Origin: CALBLZ01 sp041917855
GTDB lineage: Bacteria > Patescibacteriota > UBA1384 > CAILIB01
Length of the DNA: 13,451 nt
Direction: 5' to 3'
Assembly: GCA_041917855.1 (NCBI GenBank)
Contig: JAYRWT010000064.1
Location: forward strand, 1 to 13,451
Of this stretch, positions 6,615 through 12,654 are shown piece after piece. The notes under the pieces were generated by a model. The model saw only the letters and a program-made list of their open reading frames with translations, was not told where the DNA came from and made no database searches. The stretch's first letter is position 1, and each line of letters begins with the position of its first letter. A program made the translations under genes and the position numbers.

Positions 6615-7247
6615 CTAGCTCCGGTAGGCCAGGCCAAAGGCATAGTAAATTTTGTACTCGTGTGTCGGTGGGGTTGCTGGCTCGCCAGACTTCCTGTCTG
6701 GCTTTTCGGCCTTCAGAAAAAAGTAGAAGGTTACGTTTGTCCCATTGCCATTTGGTGCCGTAAGACTGACGATTTCCCAGTCCTTATCTCTACTCTTTTT
6801 CTCTTCTTCAAACAGAAAGCGGTAGGCCTCGATCCCACCTGCCAAGTTGCTAACATGGCTGGGCATCATTTCTGCTCGTGGATTCAGCAAGTCCTTTCGA
6901 ACTGCTTCCAGGTTGGTCTTACTGCAGACAACCAGAGCCAAGAGCTGCTCCATCATGCCTTGTCGTTTCAGTGCCTCGTTTCCATTCAAGAGTTCACTCA
7001 AGAAGTCGGTAAAGGCTCTGCTTGCAGGCAAGTGCCGGAGGTCCTTGCTGGTCAAGAGGGGACTGAAAGTATTTTGGCGCTCCTTGCAGAGACGCTCAAA
7101 GGTAGTCTTGATCAAGTCCACCGACGTAGTTGGGGTAGGGCTCTGTGCTAGGCTCGCGGTGCTTGCACAAAAGAGCAGTAGTAAAGTGACGAAAAAGCTA
7201 GGCAACTGCGTGCGTGCCCAGCCAGTGTGGATGCGCATCTCAATCAT
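6615..7247 (-). CDS. Secreted protein of unknown function
   Basis: The protein has 210 aa from the first ATG, or 207 from the third codon after it (ATG at 7238). It has a classical signal peptide: basic start, hydrophobic LPSFFVTLLLLF, then ASTASLAQS with Ala-X-Ala options, followed by a short SPTPTTS linker. The mature part is mostly helical in character (residues about 45-155, with LLNGNEALKRQGMMEQLLALVV), then a polar KSRDKDW region and strand-like segments (NVTFYFFLKAEK; YKIYYAFGLAY). Two mature-region cysteines are present. I do not recognise the family. AGGAGG lies only 2 bases before the first ATG and 11 before the second, so the start is uncertain; either choice keeps the signal peptide. 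A terminator follows. Confidence 0.75.
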   Translation of the reverse strand: MIEMRIHTGWARTQLPSFFVTLLLLFCASTASLAQSPTPTTSVDLIKTTFERLCKERQNTFSPLLTSKDLRHLPASRAFTDFLSELLNGNEALKRQGMMEQLLALVVCSKTNLEAVRKDLLNPRAEMMPSHVSNLAGGIEAYRFLFEEEKKSRDKDWEIVSLTAPNGNGTNVTFYFFLKAEKPDRKSGEPATPPTHEYKIYYAFGLAYRS

Positions 7248-7262
7248 TTCCTCCTGGTCAAA

Positions 7263-7271
7263 ATCCTAGCA
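7263..7271 (-). promoter_or_regulatory. Extended -10 promoter of the secreted protein gene
   Basis: The minus strand reads TGCTAGGAT, followed within about 15 bases by AGGAGG and ATG. It forms one arm of an inverted repeat with the divergent promoter at 7287-7295. Confidence 0.45.
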
Positions 7272-7286
7272 CAAGCCAGATGGCAG

Positions 7287-7295
7287 TGCTAGAGT
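7287..7295 (+). promoter_or_regulatory. Extended -10 promoter of the 139-aa protein gene
   Basis: TGCTAGAGT lies 15 bases before ATG 7311, with AGGA (7302-7305) as a plausible Shine-Dalgarno sequence. CTAGCAC (7266-7272) and GTGCTAG (7286-7292) are exact inverted repeats spanning both divergent promoters. Confidence 0.45.
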
Positions 7296-7310
7296 GGAGC
7301 CAGGAATGTC

Positions 7311-7730
7311 ATGAAAGACGATGTACAAAACTTTTCCAAGGCTTGTATGTTGTTACTCTGCAAGCCTCCTCGTAGTTTGAGCGACCTGAACAACTTGTTG
7401 GATCTTATTCTTGGTTTTATCCGTGACCACCCCGGGCACATCAATGAATTTCGTAAAGTCTTGAGGGTTGCCGCAGATCTACAAAATGCTCCCTACATAG
7501 CGAATATGCTAAGCGCTGCGGTTTTGAAGTATATGCCTATTGAGTATATTTCTACCTACTACGCTGTCCCGTATTTGCATTCGCTCGAGTTCTGTGCGCT
7601 GCTTCAAGACCTGGAGCAACGAGACGGTGAAACTTACGCTCTAGAGATACTTTCTTTTCTAGGAATGGTATCATTAGGAAGCGGTTTGACTGATTTCATT
7701 CCCAACAAATTTGGGAGGTTAAACAATTAA
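7311..7730 (+). CDS. Protein of unknown function, 139 aa
   Basis: The product is a small soluble protein without a signal peptide or obvious membrane span, rich in Leu and predicted by eye to be mostly helical (SDLNNLLDLILGFIRDHPG; EFRKVLRVAADLQNAPYIANML). Three cysteines lie at residues 12, 17 and 94. I recognise no domain. The frame is supported by an AGGA Shine-Dalgarno at suitable spacing, an extended -10 upstream and a strong terminator that begins at its stop codon, so it is very likely a real single-gene unit. It is transcribed divergently from the secreted protein gene, with shared promoter geometry that could allow joint control. Confidence 0.7.
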   Translation: MKDDVQNFSKACMLLLCKPPRSLSDLNNLLDLILGFIRDHPGHINEFRKVLRVAADLQNAPYIANMLSAAVLKYMPIEYISTYYAVPYLHSLEFCALLQDLEQRDGETYALEILSFLGMVSLGSGLTDFIPNKFGRLNN

Positions 7731-7757
7731 GACTGGCACACATGCCAGTCTTTTTTT
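7729..7757 (+). terminator. Rho-independent terminator
   Basis: AAGACTGGCA, loop CACA, TGCCAGTCTT and a run of seven Ts (7751-7757) form a 10-bp perfect stem. It starts at the stop codon of the preceding gene. Confidence 0.93.
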
Positions 7758-7777
7758 CGTGCCGTATGTCTAGTTTT

Positions 7778-7806
7778 TTGTTTCATACTAGTTTCATCTC
7801 TACACT
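7778..7806 (+). promoter_or_regulatory. Promoter of the mini-peptide gene, with leader hairpin downstream
   Basis: TTGTTT (7778-7783), a 17-base spacer and TACACT (7801-7806) fit a housekeeping promoter. The leader of about 53 bases contains an 8-bp GC-rich hairpin (TCGGGCGC 7821-7828 with GCGCCCGA 7836-7843), 11 bases before the Shine-Dalgarno sequence. Confidence 0.5.
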
Positions 7807-7864
7807 GCACACTACGCACATCGGGCGCTCCCGCTGCGCCCGAACTAACCTACCAAGGAGGATT

Positions 7865-7966
7865 ATGTCACGAGCATTCCTTAAGCGCCTTATGTTTGTT
7901 GTGTTGCCCCTGGTCTACATTGTGCTCATGGTTGGCTCTGCTCATGCTGCAGGTGGTGGTTTGTAG
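7865..7966 (+). CDS. 33-aa exported mini-peptide
   Basis: ATG 7865 follows a perfect AAGGAGG (7855-7861) by 3 bases. The product is a complete signal peptide and little else: basic start MSRAFLKR, a long hydrophobic core, then SAHA followed by AGGGL and TAG. Cleavage after AHA would release AGGGL. The same AHA|A site type occurs in the surface protein at the left window edge. The longer in-frame ATG at 7742 lies in the terminator loop upstream of the promoter and is rejected. It sits 40 bases before a response regulator/kinase pair on the same strand. It could be a pheromone or signal-peptide precursor sensed by that kinase, a small membrane peptide, or the remnant of a degraded secreted protein. 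No family is recognised. Confidence 0.6.
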   Translation: MSRAFLKRLMFVVLPLVYIVLMVGSAHAAGGGL

Positions 7967-7990
7967 CGTGAAGTAATCACCCATAAAATC

Positions 7991-7999
7991 TGCTAACCT
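7991..7999 (+). promoter_or_regulatory. Extended -10 promoter (leaderless geometry) of the two-component operon
   Basis: TGCTAACCT, then seven bases, then ATG 8007. There is no Shine-Dalgarno sequence before the ATG. There is also no terminator after the mini-peptide gene, so read-through from its promoter is possible. Confidence 0.5.
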
Positions 8000-8006
8000 A
8001 CGAGCA

Positions 8007-8669
8007 ATGCCAAGTATTCTGATTGTCGAAGACGAAGACGCTATTCGAGAGGTGGAATGTTTATATCTACAGAAGGCTGGTTTTAGTGTGCTTGAAGCAA
8101 CTGATGGTGCCCAAGCGCTTCAGTTATGGCGTGAGCACAAGCCAGACATTATTTCGCTAGACTTAAATCTTCCACTATTCGATGGTAGGGAAGTATGTAA
8201 AACGATTCGGAAAGAAGATACGACTGTACCAATAATTATGGTTACCGCAAAAGTAGAGGAGGTAGATGAAGTAGCAGGTTTGCAAATAGGTGCAGACGAC
8301 TACTTAAAAAAGCCTTTCTCTCCCTCAATTTTGGTTGCCAGGGTCCAGACATTACTCCGACGGGTTTCGCCTTCTACCGAGCTACGTTTTGGTGAGCTTA
8401 CTATCGATCCAGAATCCTATACGGTAACGGTACAGGGTAAAAAGCAGCAACTGACTACGCTACCTTTCAAAATATTGCATCTACTTGCAAGTAATCCAGA
8501 AAAGGTTTTCTCCCGCGATGAAATTCTCGATCGTGTTTACGGCGAGGATGCAGTAAACGTCTTTGATCGCGTGATTGATGCGCACATCAAGGCCATTCGA
8601 CAGATATTAGGAGACGCAGCAACTCATATACAAACTGTAATCGGTAGCGGCTATAAGTTTAGTGTATGA
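8007..8669 (+). CDS. OmpR/PhoB-family response regulator
   Basis: The 220-aa cytosolic DNA-binding regulator has a receiver domain at residues 1-118 with acidic pair E8-D9, phosphoacceptor D52 in SLDLNLP, switch T80 in MVTAK and K102 in KKPF. A winged-helix output domain (about 126-220) has the usual ELTIDPESYTVTVQG, FKILHLLASNPEKVFSRDEIL and a C-terminal IQTVIGSGYKF hairpin. The length is normal for the family. Its stop overlaps the kinase start (ATGA), so the two are co-translated partners. Target genes are unknown; autoregulation is common in this family but not visible here. Confidence 0.95.
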   Translation: MPSILIVEDEDAIREVECLYLQKAGFSVLEATDGAQALQLWREHKPDIISLDLNLPLFDGREVCKTIRKEDTTVPIIMVTAKVEEVDEVAGLQIGADDYLKKPFSPSILVARVQTLLRRVSPSTELRFGELTIDPESYTVTVQGKKQQLTTLPFKILHLLASNPEKVFSRDEILDRVYGEDAVNVFDRVIDAHIKAIRQILGDAATHIQTVIGSGYKFSV

Positions 8670-9772
8670 ATCCAAAACCAATTAGTACTTGGCTGCGCGT
8701 TGCCTTTATATTTGCTTTCACCATGACGGCACTCTTATTAGCTCTGAGCGCGGTGGTGACGCGTCAAGGTAGAGATAGCTTCCAACATACTATTCAGGAG
8801 TTTAGGCTCGATGCAGCCACGGGGGGTGTGGTAATTGGTCCACCCATTTCACTGAGCGCCTCTAAGTTTGGCTCGCCTCAAGATTTCTTTAATGACAGGT
8901 TTAATGGGGCATTAATTTGGATTACCCTGGTTGGCATCCTACTGTCCCTACTACTTGGTGCAGTAATTGCGCGTGAAATGATCAGTAAGCCACTTAAACG
9001 CCTACAAAAAGCAATCGCCCAACTTAAAAATCGTAACTTTGTAAAGGATGTTGATCCAACGGGCTTAGCTGAGTTTGACGAAGTAGTAGGAGATTTTAAC
9101 GAGCTAGCTCGCGAGCTTACTCGAGCAGAAGAGCTACGGCAAAATTTAATTTCTGACACCTCGCATGAACTAAAAACTCCTGTTACCTCTCTGCAGGTAC
9201 AGCTTGAAGGTATGCGCGATGGCCTTATTCCACTAGAGGTAGAAAGGGTTGATCTTTTACTAAAGCAAGTTGATCGACTGACTGATTTAATTGATCGACT
9301 ACAAGAGTATACCCGGCTGAGGAATCGAACGGCATCACTTAAGCTGGTTGTCCTGCCAGTTAAGGAGTTAGTTGAAGAGGTGATTGCTGACCTGGCCAGT
9401 CAGCTTGCAGCCTCCGGCATTCAGGTTGTGGTGAGTGCGGCCGAAAAACTGACGATCAAGGGTGACAAAAACCTAATGGAGCAGGTGATTTCTAATTTAA
9501 TTCTCAACACGATCCGTTACTCTGGCGCAAAAAAGCTAACAATAAAAGCGACGACAGCAGGTCTAGAGTTAGGTGATAACGGTAAGGGCGTGCCAGTTGA
9601 TGCCCTTCCACATATATTTGAGAGATTTTATCGCGTGGAGCGATCACGCAACCGCTCAGAGGCTGGGTTAGGACTTGGCTTGGCAATAGTGCGAGAAATT
9701 ATCGAGGCTCATGGCTGGAGTATTGCCGCGACTAATACCCACCCAGGCTTAAAATTCACCATAACCTGGTAG
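8666..9772 (+). CDS. Membrane sensor histidine kinase
   Basis: This 368-aa kinase is the partner of the preceding regulator. Two membrane helices (about 9-31 and 82-103) flank a short external loop of about 50 residues, which limits the sensed ligand to something small or to a membrane cue. A HAMP segment follows (about 104-155), then a HisKA H-box ISDTSHELKTP with H167. The HATPase domain has an N-box (N277-L-I-L-N281), a G1 box (D304-NGKG), an F-box (FERFYR) and a G2 box (GLGLGLAI, 334-341). All catalytic motifs are intact. The TCS lies just after the exported mini-peptide gene, which invites a peptide-sensing hypothesis, but the loop shows no recognisable sensor domain. Confidence 0.95.
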   Translation: MNPKPISTWLRVAFIFAFTMTALLLALSAVVTRQGRDSFQHTIQEFRLDAATGGVVIGPPISLSASKFGSPQDFFNDRFNGALIWITLVGILLSLLLGAVIAREMISKPLKRLQKAIAQLKNRNFVKDVDPTGLAEFDEVVGDFNELARELTRAEELRQNLISDTSHELKTPVTSLQVQLEGMRDGLIPLEVERVDLLLKQVDRLTDLIDRLQEYTRLRNRTASLKLVVLPVKELVEEVIADLASQLAASGIQVVVSAAEKLTIKGDKNLMEQVISNLILNTIRYSGAKKLTIKATTAGLELGDNGKGVPVDALPHIFERFYRVERSRNRSEAGLGLGLAIVREIIEAHGWSIAATNTHPGLKFTITW

Positions 9773-9799
9773 CACGACCCGGCTGGATGCGGTAAGTAC

Positions 9800-9815
9800 A
9801 ACGCTCTAGCGTTTT
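9800..9815 (+). terminator. Weak terminator-like hairpin after the kinase gene
   Basis: AACGC-TCTA-GCGTT followed by TT is only 5 bp. It overlaps the end of the convergent 54-aa gene. Confidence 0.3.
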
Positions 9816-9970
9816 ATGCGAGGATTTTTTGGTGTCTGCACAAAGTAGGCGATTAATCCCACTACAAGCAAAGCAAGACCCAAGGGGAGGAGTAGATCAA
9901 AAATCAGACGAATAACAATGAAGACAATACCGGTGAAAACCAGAACCTGCCAAGGGGTACTATTTTGCAT
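9806..9970 (-). CDS. 54-aa small membrane protein
   Basis: On the minus strand, ATG 9970 opens a 54-codon frame ending in TAG. The product MQNSTPWQVLVF... has a long hydrophobic stretch (about 8-44, interrupted by R21 and D25, so one long or two short helices, with LLLPLGLALLVVGLIAYF), then a basic tail PKNPRIKR. Its start lies inside the last codons of the thioredoxin-reductase-like gene (11-base overlap), which suggests translational coupling and a shared transcript. It fills an otherwise empty 187-base gap and converges on the kinase gene. It is too short to assign; small membrane subunits or stress peptides of this shape are common. Confidence 0.6.
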   Translation of the reverse strand: MQNSTPWQVLVFTGIVFIVIRLIFDLLLPLGLALLVVGLIAYFVQTPKNPRIKR

Positions 9971-10931
9971 GGTGGTGATGTGTTACGTGTTTGTGGTGAT
10001 AGTGACAGCTGTTTTGCTCCTTCACAAGTAGCGTGAAGGCTGAGTGAGCAGCTACCGCACCCTGGGCTGCTGCTGTTACATCTTGCTTAAAAGAACCAAA
10101 CAAGTTGCAGGCGTCACCGGCAGCAAATACACCAGGTACCGAGGTTGCCATGGTTGTATCTACTGCAAGATAGCCATGGGCGTCAAGCGCACATCCAATA
10201 CTCACACCAATGTGTGGGTCAGGGATGGAGCCAATCTCAACGAATAGCCCTGCAATCTCTAACTGTTTTGACCCGTTCAGTTCACGCGATAGCCGTACGC
10301 CTGTTAAGTAGGGGCTGCCGAGTAACTCAGTAACTTCAACCGAATAGTGGAGGGTAACAGTATCAAGCTTCTCGAGGGCTTTAAGGTTATGGGTGTCGCC
10401 ACTTGCAACTGGTTCACGGACAAGTACGTCAACGTGTTTAGCAAACTGCGACAAAAGTAAGGCAGACTTTAACGAGGCGTCACCGCCGCCAACTACTGCC
10501 GCATGCTTTCCCCTAAAGAATGGGCCGTCACAAGTAACACAGTAGTGCACTCCCTTGCCAGTTAGCTCTTTCTCCATGGGCAAGCCGAGCACGCGTCGTT
10601 CAGCGCCGTTTGCAAAAATAATACTGGCTGTCGTATAGGTTCCTTCGCTGGTGTAGACCACAAAGCAGTTTCCGTGGCGAACAATCTTTTCTACCACACC
10701 ATTGTGTACTGGGGTTCCCGCAACCTTACAATGTGTGACTAACTTGTCGATAAATTCGTATCCCTCTATAGAAGTAAAGCCGGGGTAATTTTCGATTATC
10801 CACGAAGTTAACGCAGCTCCACCCAGCTCCTTACCCATAACAACACTGGTGAGCCCAAAGCGTCCAGTGTAAATACCGGCACTCAGCCCTGCCACACCTG
10901 AACCAACAATAAAACAATCAACGTAGTGCAT
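9960..10931 (-). CDS. Thioredoxin-reductase-like FAD disulfide oxidoreductase with His-rich tail
   Basis: The 323-aa protein has the TrxB layout: FAD-binding GSGVAGLSAG (10-19), a nucleotide-binding insert with GGGDASLKSALLL (148-160), the redox pair C131-V-T-C134-D-G and the C-terminal FAD motif GVFAAGDA (267-274). It should pass electrons from a dinucleotide through FAD to a thioredoxin-like partner. Where E. coli TrxB has HRRDGFR to bind the NADPH phosphate, this protein has VREPVASG, so NADPH preference is doubtful. The C-terminus carries eight His in residues 310-321, an unusual metal-binding-type tail. I chose ATG 10931 (not 10952) because a -10 element, TATACT, ends 6 bases before it and the FAD motif then sits at the normal distance from the N-terminus. 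It overlaps the next small gene. Confidence 0.88.
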   Translation of the reverse strand: MHYVDCFIVGSGVAGLSAGIYTGRFGLTSVVMGKELGGAALTSWIIENYPGFTSIEGYEFIDKLVTHCKVAGTPVHNGVVEKIVRHGNCFVVYTSEGTYTTASIIFANGAERRVLGLPMEKELTGKGVHYCVTCDGPFFRGKHAAVVGGGDASLKSALLLSQFAKHVDVLVREPVASGDTHNLKALEKLDTVTLHYSVEVTELLGSPYLTGVRLSRELNGSKQLEIAGLFVEIGSIPDPHIGVSIGCALDAHGYLAVDTTMATSVPGVFAAGDACNLFGSFKQDVTAAAQGAVAAHSAFTLLVKEQNSCHYHHKHVTHHHHAK

Positions 10932-10937
10932 ACAGTA

Positions 10938-10943
10938 AGTATA
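10938..10943 (-). promoter_or_regulatory. -10 element (leaderless geometry) of the flavoprotein gene
   Basis: TATACT on the minus strand, six bases, then ATG 10931. It lies in the 29-base gap after the glycosidase gene. No -35 is evident. Confidence 0.5.
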
Positions 10944-10960
10944 CAACACCAAACTATCTA

Positions 10961-12079
10961 CTATTGCTCAACAAATATCATGGCATTAGGTACCTGTCGG
11001 CCTGGTCCCAAGCGGTACTTACCGTTGTAGTAAAAAGCAGAAGATCCACCAGCGTCTAGGTTAAGCGCGTAGTCTGTGTTGAGTGCTTTCATTACAGAGG
11101 CTAAATCTAGGATAGTGGCATTAGAAATATGTACCACATATAGTGTCATGCCTTTTAGCCCAAACGCCGCTCGGGTTGCCTTGGTCTTTTGCTTGCTATC
11201 GAGTTCACCTTCGGTAATTGAGATTGCGCCTGACACAATCAGGCGGGGGGAGTGGTTAATGCCAGAGTAGAAAGGGAAGCTGCTGCCAGCTATGTCGTAC
11301 CAATGATCAAAGTAGCGCCAATTACCAACTGCATCAAAAGCAATCAAGGGCATCTGTTCCCAGCTGCCGTTCTCTCTGTTGATGGCGCGGCCAAGGCGGG
11401 GATTAAAAATTTTATAGATAAAGCTGTTCAATTGGCCATTGCAACTACTGTAGTCAGAAGGGCAGAAATAGGTGCCGTTTACTCCGGCAATCCCGTTGAA
11501 TCTCGTAACGTAGTCGGCAACTGGTTTAACTGGGCAGTTATCTAGGCACTCTGTGTCAGCAGCAGTATCAGTAATTACTTTTACCTTGCCCGGCCCAAGT
11601 TCAAACTGCATCACTGAGCCAGAGAACGTACCACGATCGGTAGTAAAAATATTGGTGTAGTACTTGCTCCAGGTAGTTGATGCGCTAGTGCCGCCACTAT
11701 TTGGGTTGGCGCTTGGAGTTGGGGTAGGCGTTGCCCTAGGACTAGGTTTGGGAGTGGGTGTTGCTGTAGGAGTTGGAGTTGGAGTAGGTGTAGGGCTGGG
11801 AGTAGGTGTTGGAGTAGGCTTAGATGCTTCGGCGAGCTCCTGCTTGCGTAGCTGCTCTCGTGCTTCCTCAGCTTGAGTTTGTGCAATCCGGGTTGCCTCA
11901 AATACACGAGTTTGTGCAGCATAGGTATTTTGAGCTGCTTCTTGCTCTACTCTATTCTCTATTACACTCACCTGCGCATGTCCCAAAAAGATACCAAAAG
12001 CGGCGAGTATAACGGCCAAAAACCCATAGAGTGCTAGTCTCCCCCAAAACTGGTTAATAAGGAGAGCTCTAAACATCAC
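10961..12079 (-). CDS. Membrane-anchored phosphodiester glycosidase (NAGPA/DUF2233 domain)
   Basis: The 372-aa protein starts with a signal anchor (about 14-34, LALYGFLAVILAAFGIFLG), then an Ala/Glu/Gln-rich coiled-coil stretch (about 38-85), a Pro-Thr repeat linker (about 88-125) and a C-terminal catalytic domain (about 150-372). The latter has GVNGTYFCP and the family signature NLDAGGSSAFYYNG near the C-terminus, as in N-acetylglucosamine-1-phosphodiester alpha-N-acetylglucosaminidase-like domains. The expected reaction is cleavage of a sugar phosphodiester outside the cell; the natural substrate is unknown (wall or capsule glycopolymers are possible). Cysteines in the catalytic domain (DTECLDNC; TYFCP; SSCNG) suggest disulfides. 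The start may be GTG 12079 or ATG 12076. It overlaps the end of the EVE gene by 11 or 8 bases, so they form an operon. Confidence 0.88.
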   Translation of the reverse strand: MMFRALLINQFWGRLALYGFLAVILAAFGIFLGHAQVSVIENRVEQEAAQNTYAAQTRVFEATRIAQTQAEEAREQLRKQELAEASKPTPTPTPSPTPTPTPTPTATPTPKPSPRATPTPTPSANPNSGGTSASTTWSKYYTNIFTTDRGTFSGSVMQFELGPGKVKVITDTAADTECLDNCPVKPVADYVTRFNGIAGVNGTYFCPSDYSSCNGQLNSFIYKIFNPRLGRAINRENGSWEQMPLIAFDAVGNWRYFDHWYDIAGSSFPFYSGINHSPRLIVSGAISITEGELDSKQKTKATRAAFGLKGMTLYVVHISNATILDLASVMKALNTDYALNLDAGGSSAFYYNGKYRLGPGRQVPNAMIFVEQ

Positions 12080-12530
12080 TTGCCATTTTTTCTATTTCCT
12101 TAAACTCAGCTTCGGTTACGGGAGTAATCGATAGGCGGTTTCCACGTTGGCAAACACGCATCCCCGAAGTAATAGGGTTAGCCTGCAGCTCGTGGAGTGT
12201 GACCATGCGTGAAAACTTCTTTACAAAGCTCACGTCTACCAAAATCCATATTGGGCTTTCTGGCTTTGCCTTTGGGTCAAAGTACTCACTGCTCTGGTCA
12301 AACTGGGTTGGATCAGGGTAGGGGGCGCTGGTGATTTTAGCTAGGCCAACTACTCCCGCTGGCTGCACGCTGGAGTGATAGTAGAGAGCAAAGTCGCCGT
12401 GCTGCATTGCATCGCGCATAAAGTTGCGCGCTTGAAAGTTGCGCACACCAGTCCAAGGCTCGGTAGTATCCCGGGCCAAATCATCAATCGAGTAGGCGTC
12501 TGGTTCGCTTTTGATCAGCCAGTACTTCAT
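12069..12530 (-). CDS. EVE domain protein (PUA-like fold)
   Basis: The 153-aa protein is essentially one EVE domain. It begins MKYWLIKSEPDAYSIDDL and continues with W26-TGVRNFQARNFMRD and GDFALYYHSS, then GVVGLAKI and the basic RLSITPVTEAEFKEI C-terminus. EVE domains are PUA-like folds thought to bind modified bases in DNA or RNA; the partner here is unknown. It is cytosolic and of normal length for stand-alone members. The -10 element TAGAAT ends 6 bases before the ATG and there is no clear Shine-Dalgarno sequence. It heads a transcript shared with the phosphodiester glycosidase through an overlap, although the two roles are not obviously related. Confidence 0.93.
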   Translation of the reverse strand: MKYWLIKSEPDAYSIDDLARDTTEPWTGVRNFQARNFMRDAMQHGDFALYYHSSVQPAGVVGLAKITSAPYPDPTQFDQSSEYFDPKAKPESPIWILVDVSFVKKFSRMVTLHELQANPITSGMRVCQRGNRLSITPVTEAEFKEIEKMASDV

Positions 12531-12536
12531 GAGGTT

Positions 12537-12542
12537 ATTCTA
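12537..12542 (-). promoter_or_regulatory. -10 element (leaderless geometry) of the EVE gene
   Basis: TAGAAT on the minus strand, six bases, then ATG 12530. The divergent PLD promoter lies about 100 bases away. Confidence 0.5.
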
Positions 12543-12592
12543 GCCTATTTATGCAGTCGTAGCAGCCTGTGACTGTAGGTATTGTGCAGACC

Positions 12593-12615
12593 GTCTACGA
12601 TACATCACCGTAGAC
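12593..12615. repeat. Inverted repeat between divergent genes
   Basis: GTCTACG (12593-12599) and CGTAGAC (12609-12615) are perfect 7-base inverted repeats around a 9-base centre, lying between the EVE and PLD promoters. This could be an operator or chance; the rest of the 124-base gap shows only the two -10 elements. Confidence 0.35.
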
Positions 12616-12642
12616 AGCCTAGTGTAAGTTACCAGTTATCCA

Positions 12643-12648
12643 TATGCT
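12643..12648 (+). promoter_or_regulatory. -10-like element (leaderless geometry) of the PLD gene
   Basis: TATGCT, six bases, then ATG 12655. It is the weakest of the six such sites, but the spacing is identical. Confidence 0.4.
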
Positions 12649-12654
12649 TAGGCC

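Noticed and set aside
7742..7864. Longer version of the mini-peptide from ATG 7742
   Set aside because: The start lies within the preceding terminator and upstream of the proposed promoter, while ATG 7865 has a perfect Shine-Dalgarno.
11700..11820. G-rich tract that might form a G-quadruplex
   Set aside because: The Gs come mostly in pairs separated by Ts as expected from antisense Pro/Thr codons; few GGG runs, so no independent support.
11664..11876. Plus-strand Gly-Val repeat ORF (and similar ORF at 2051-2269 minus)
   Set aside because: Both are antisense shadows of Pro-Thr linker codons in real genes.
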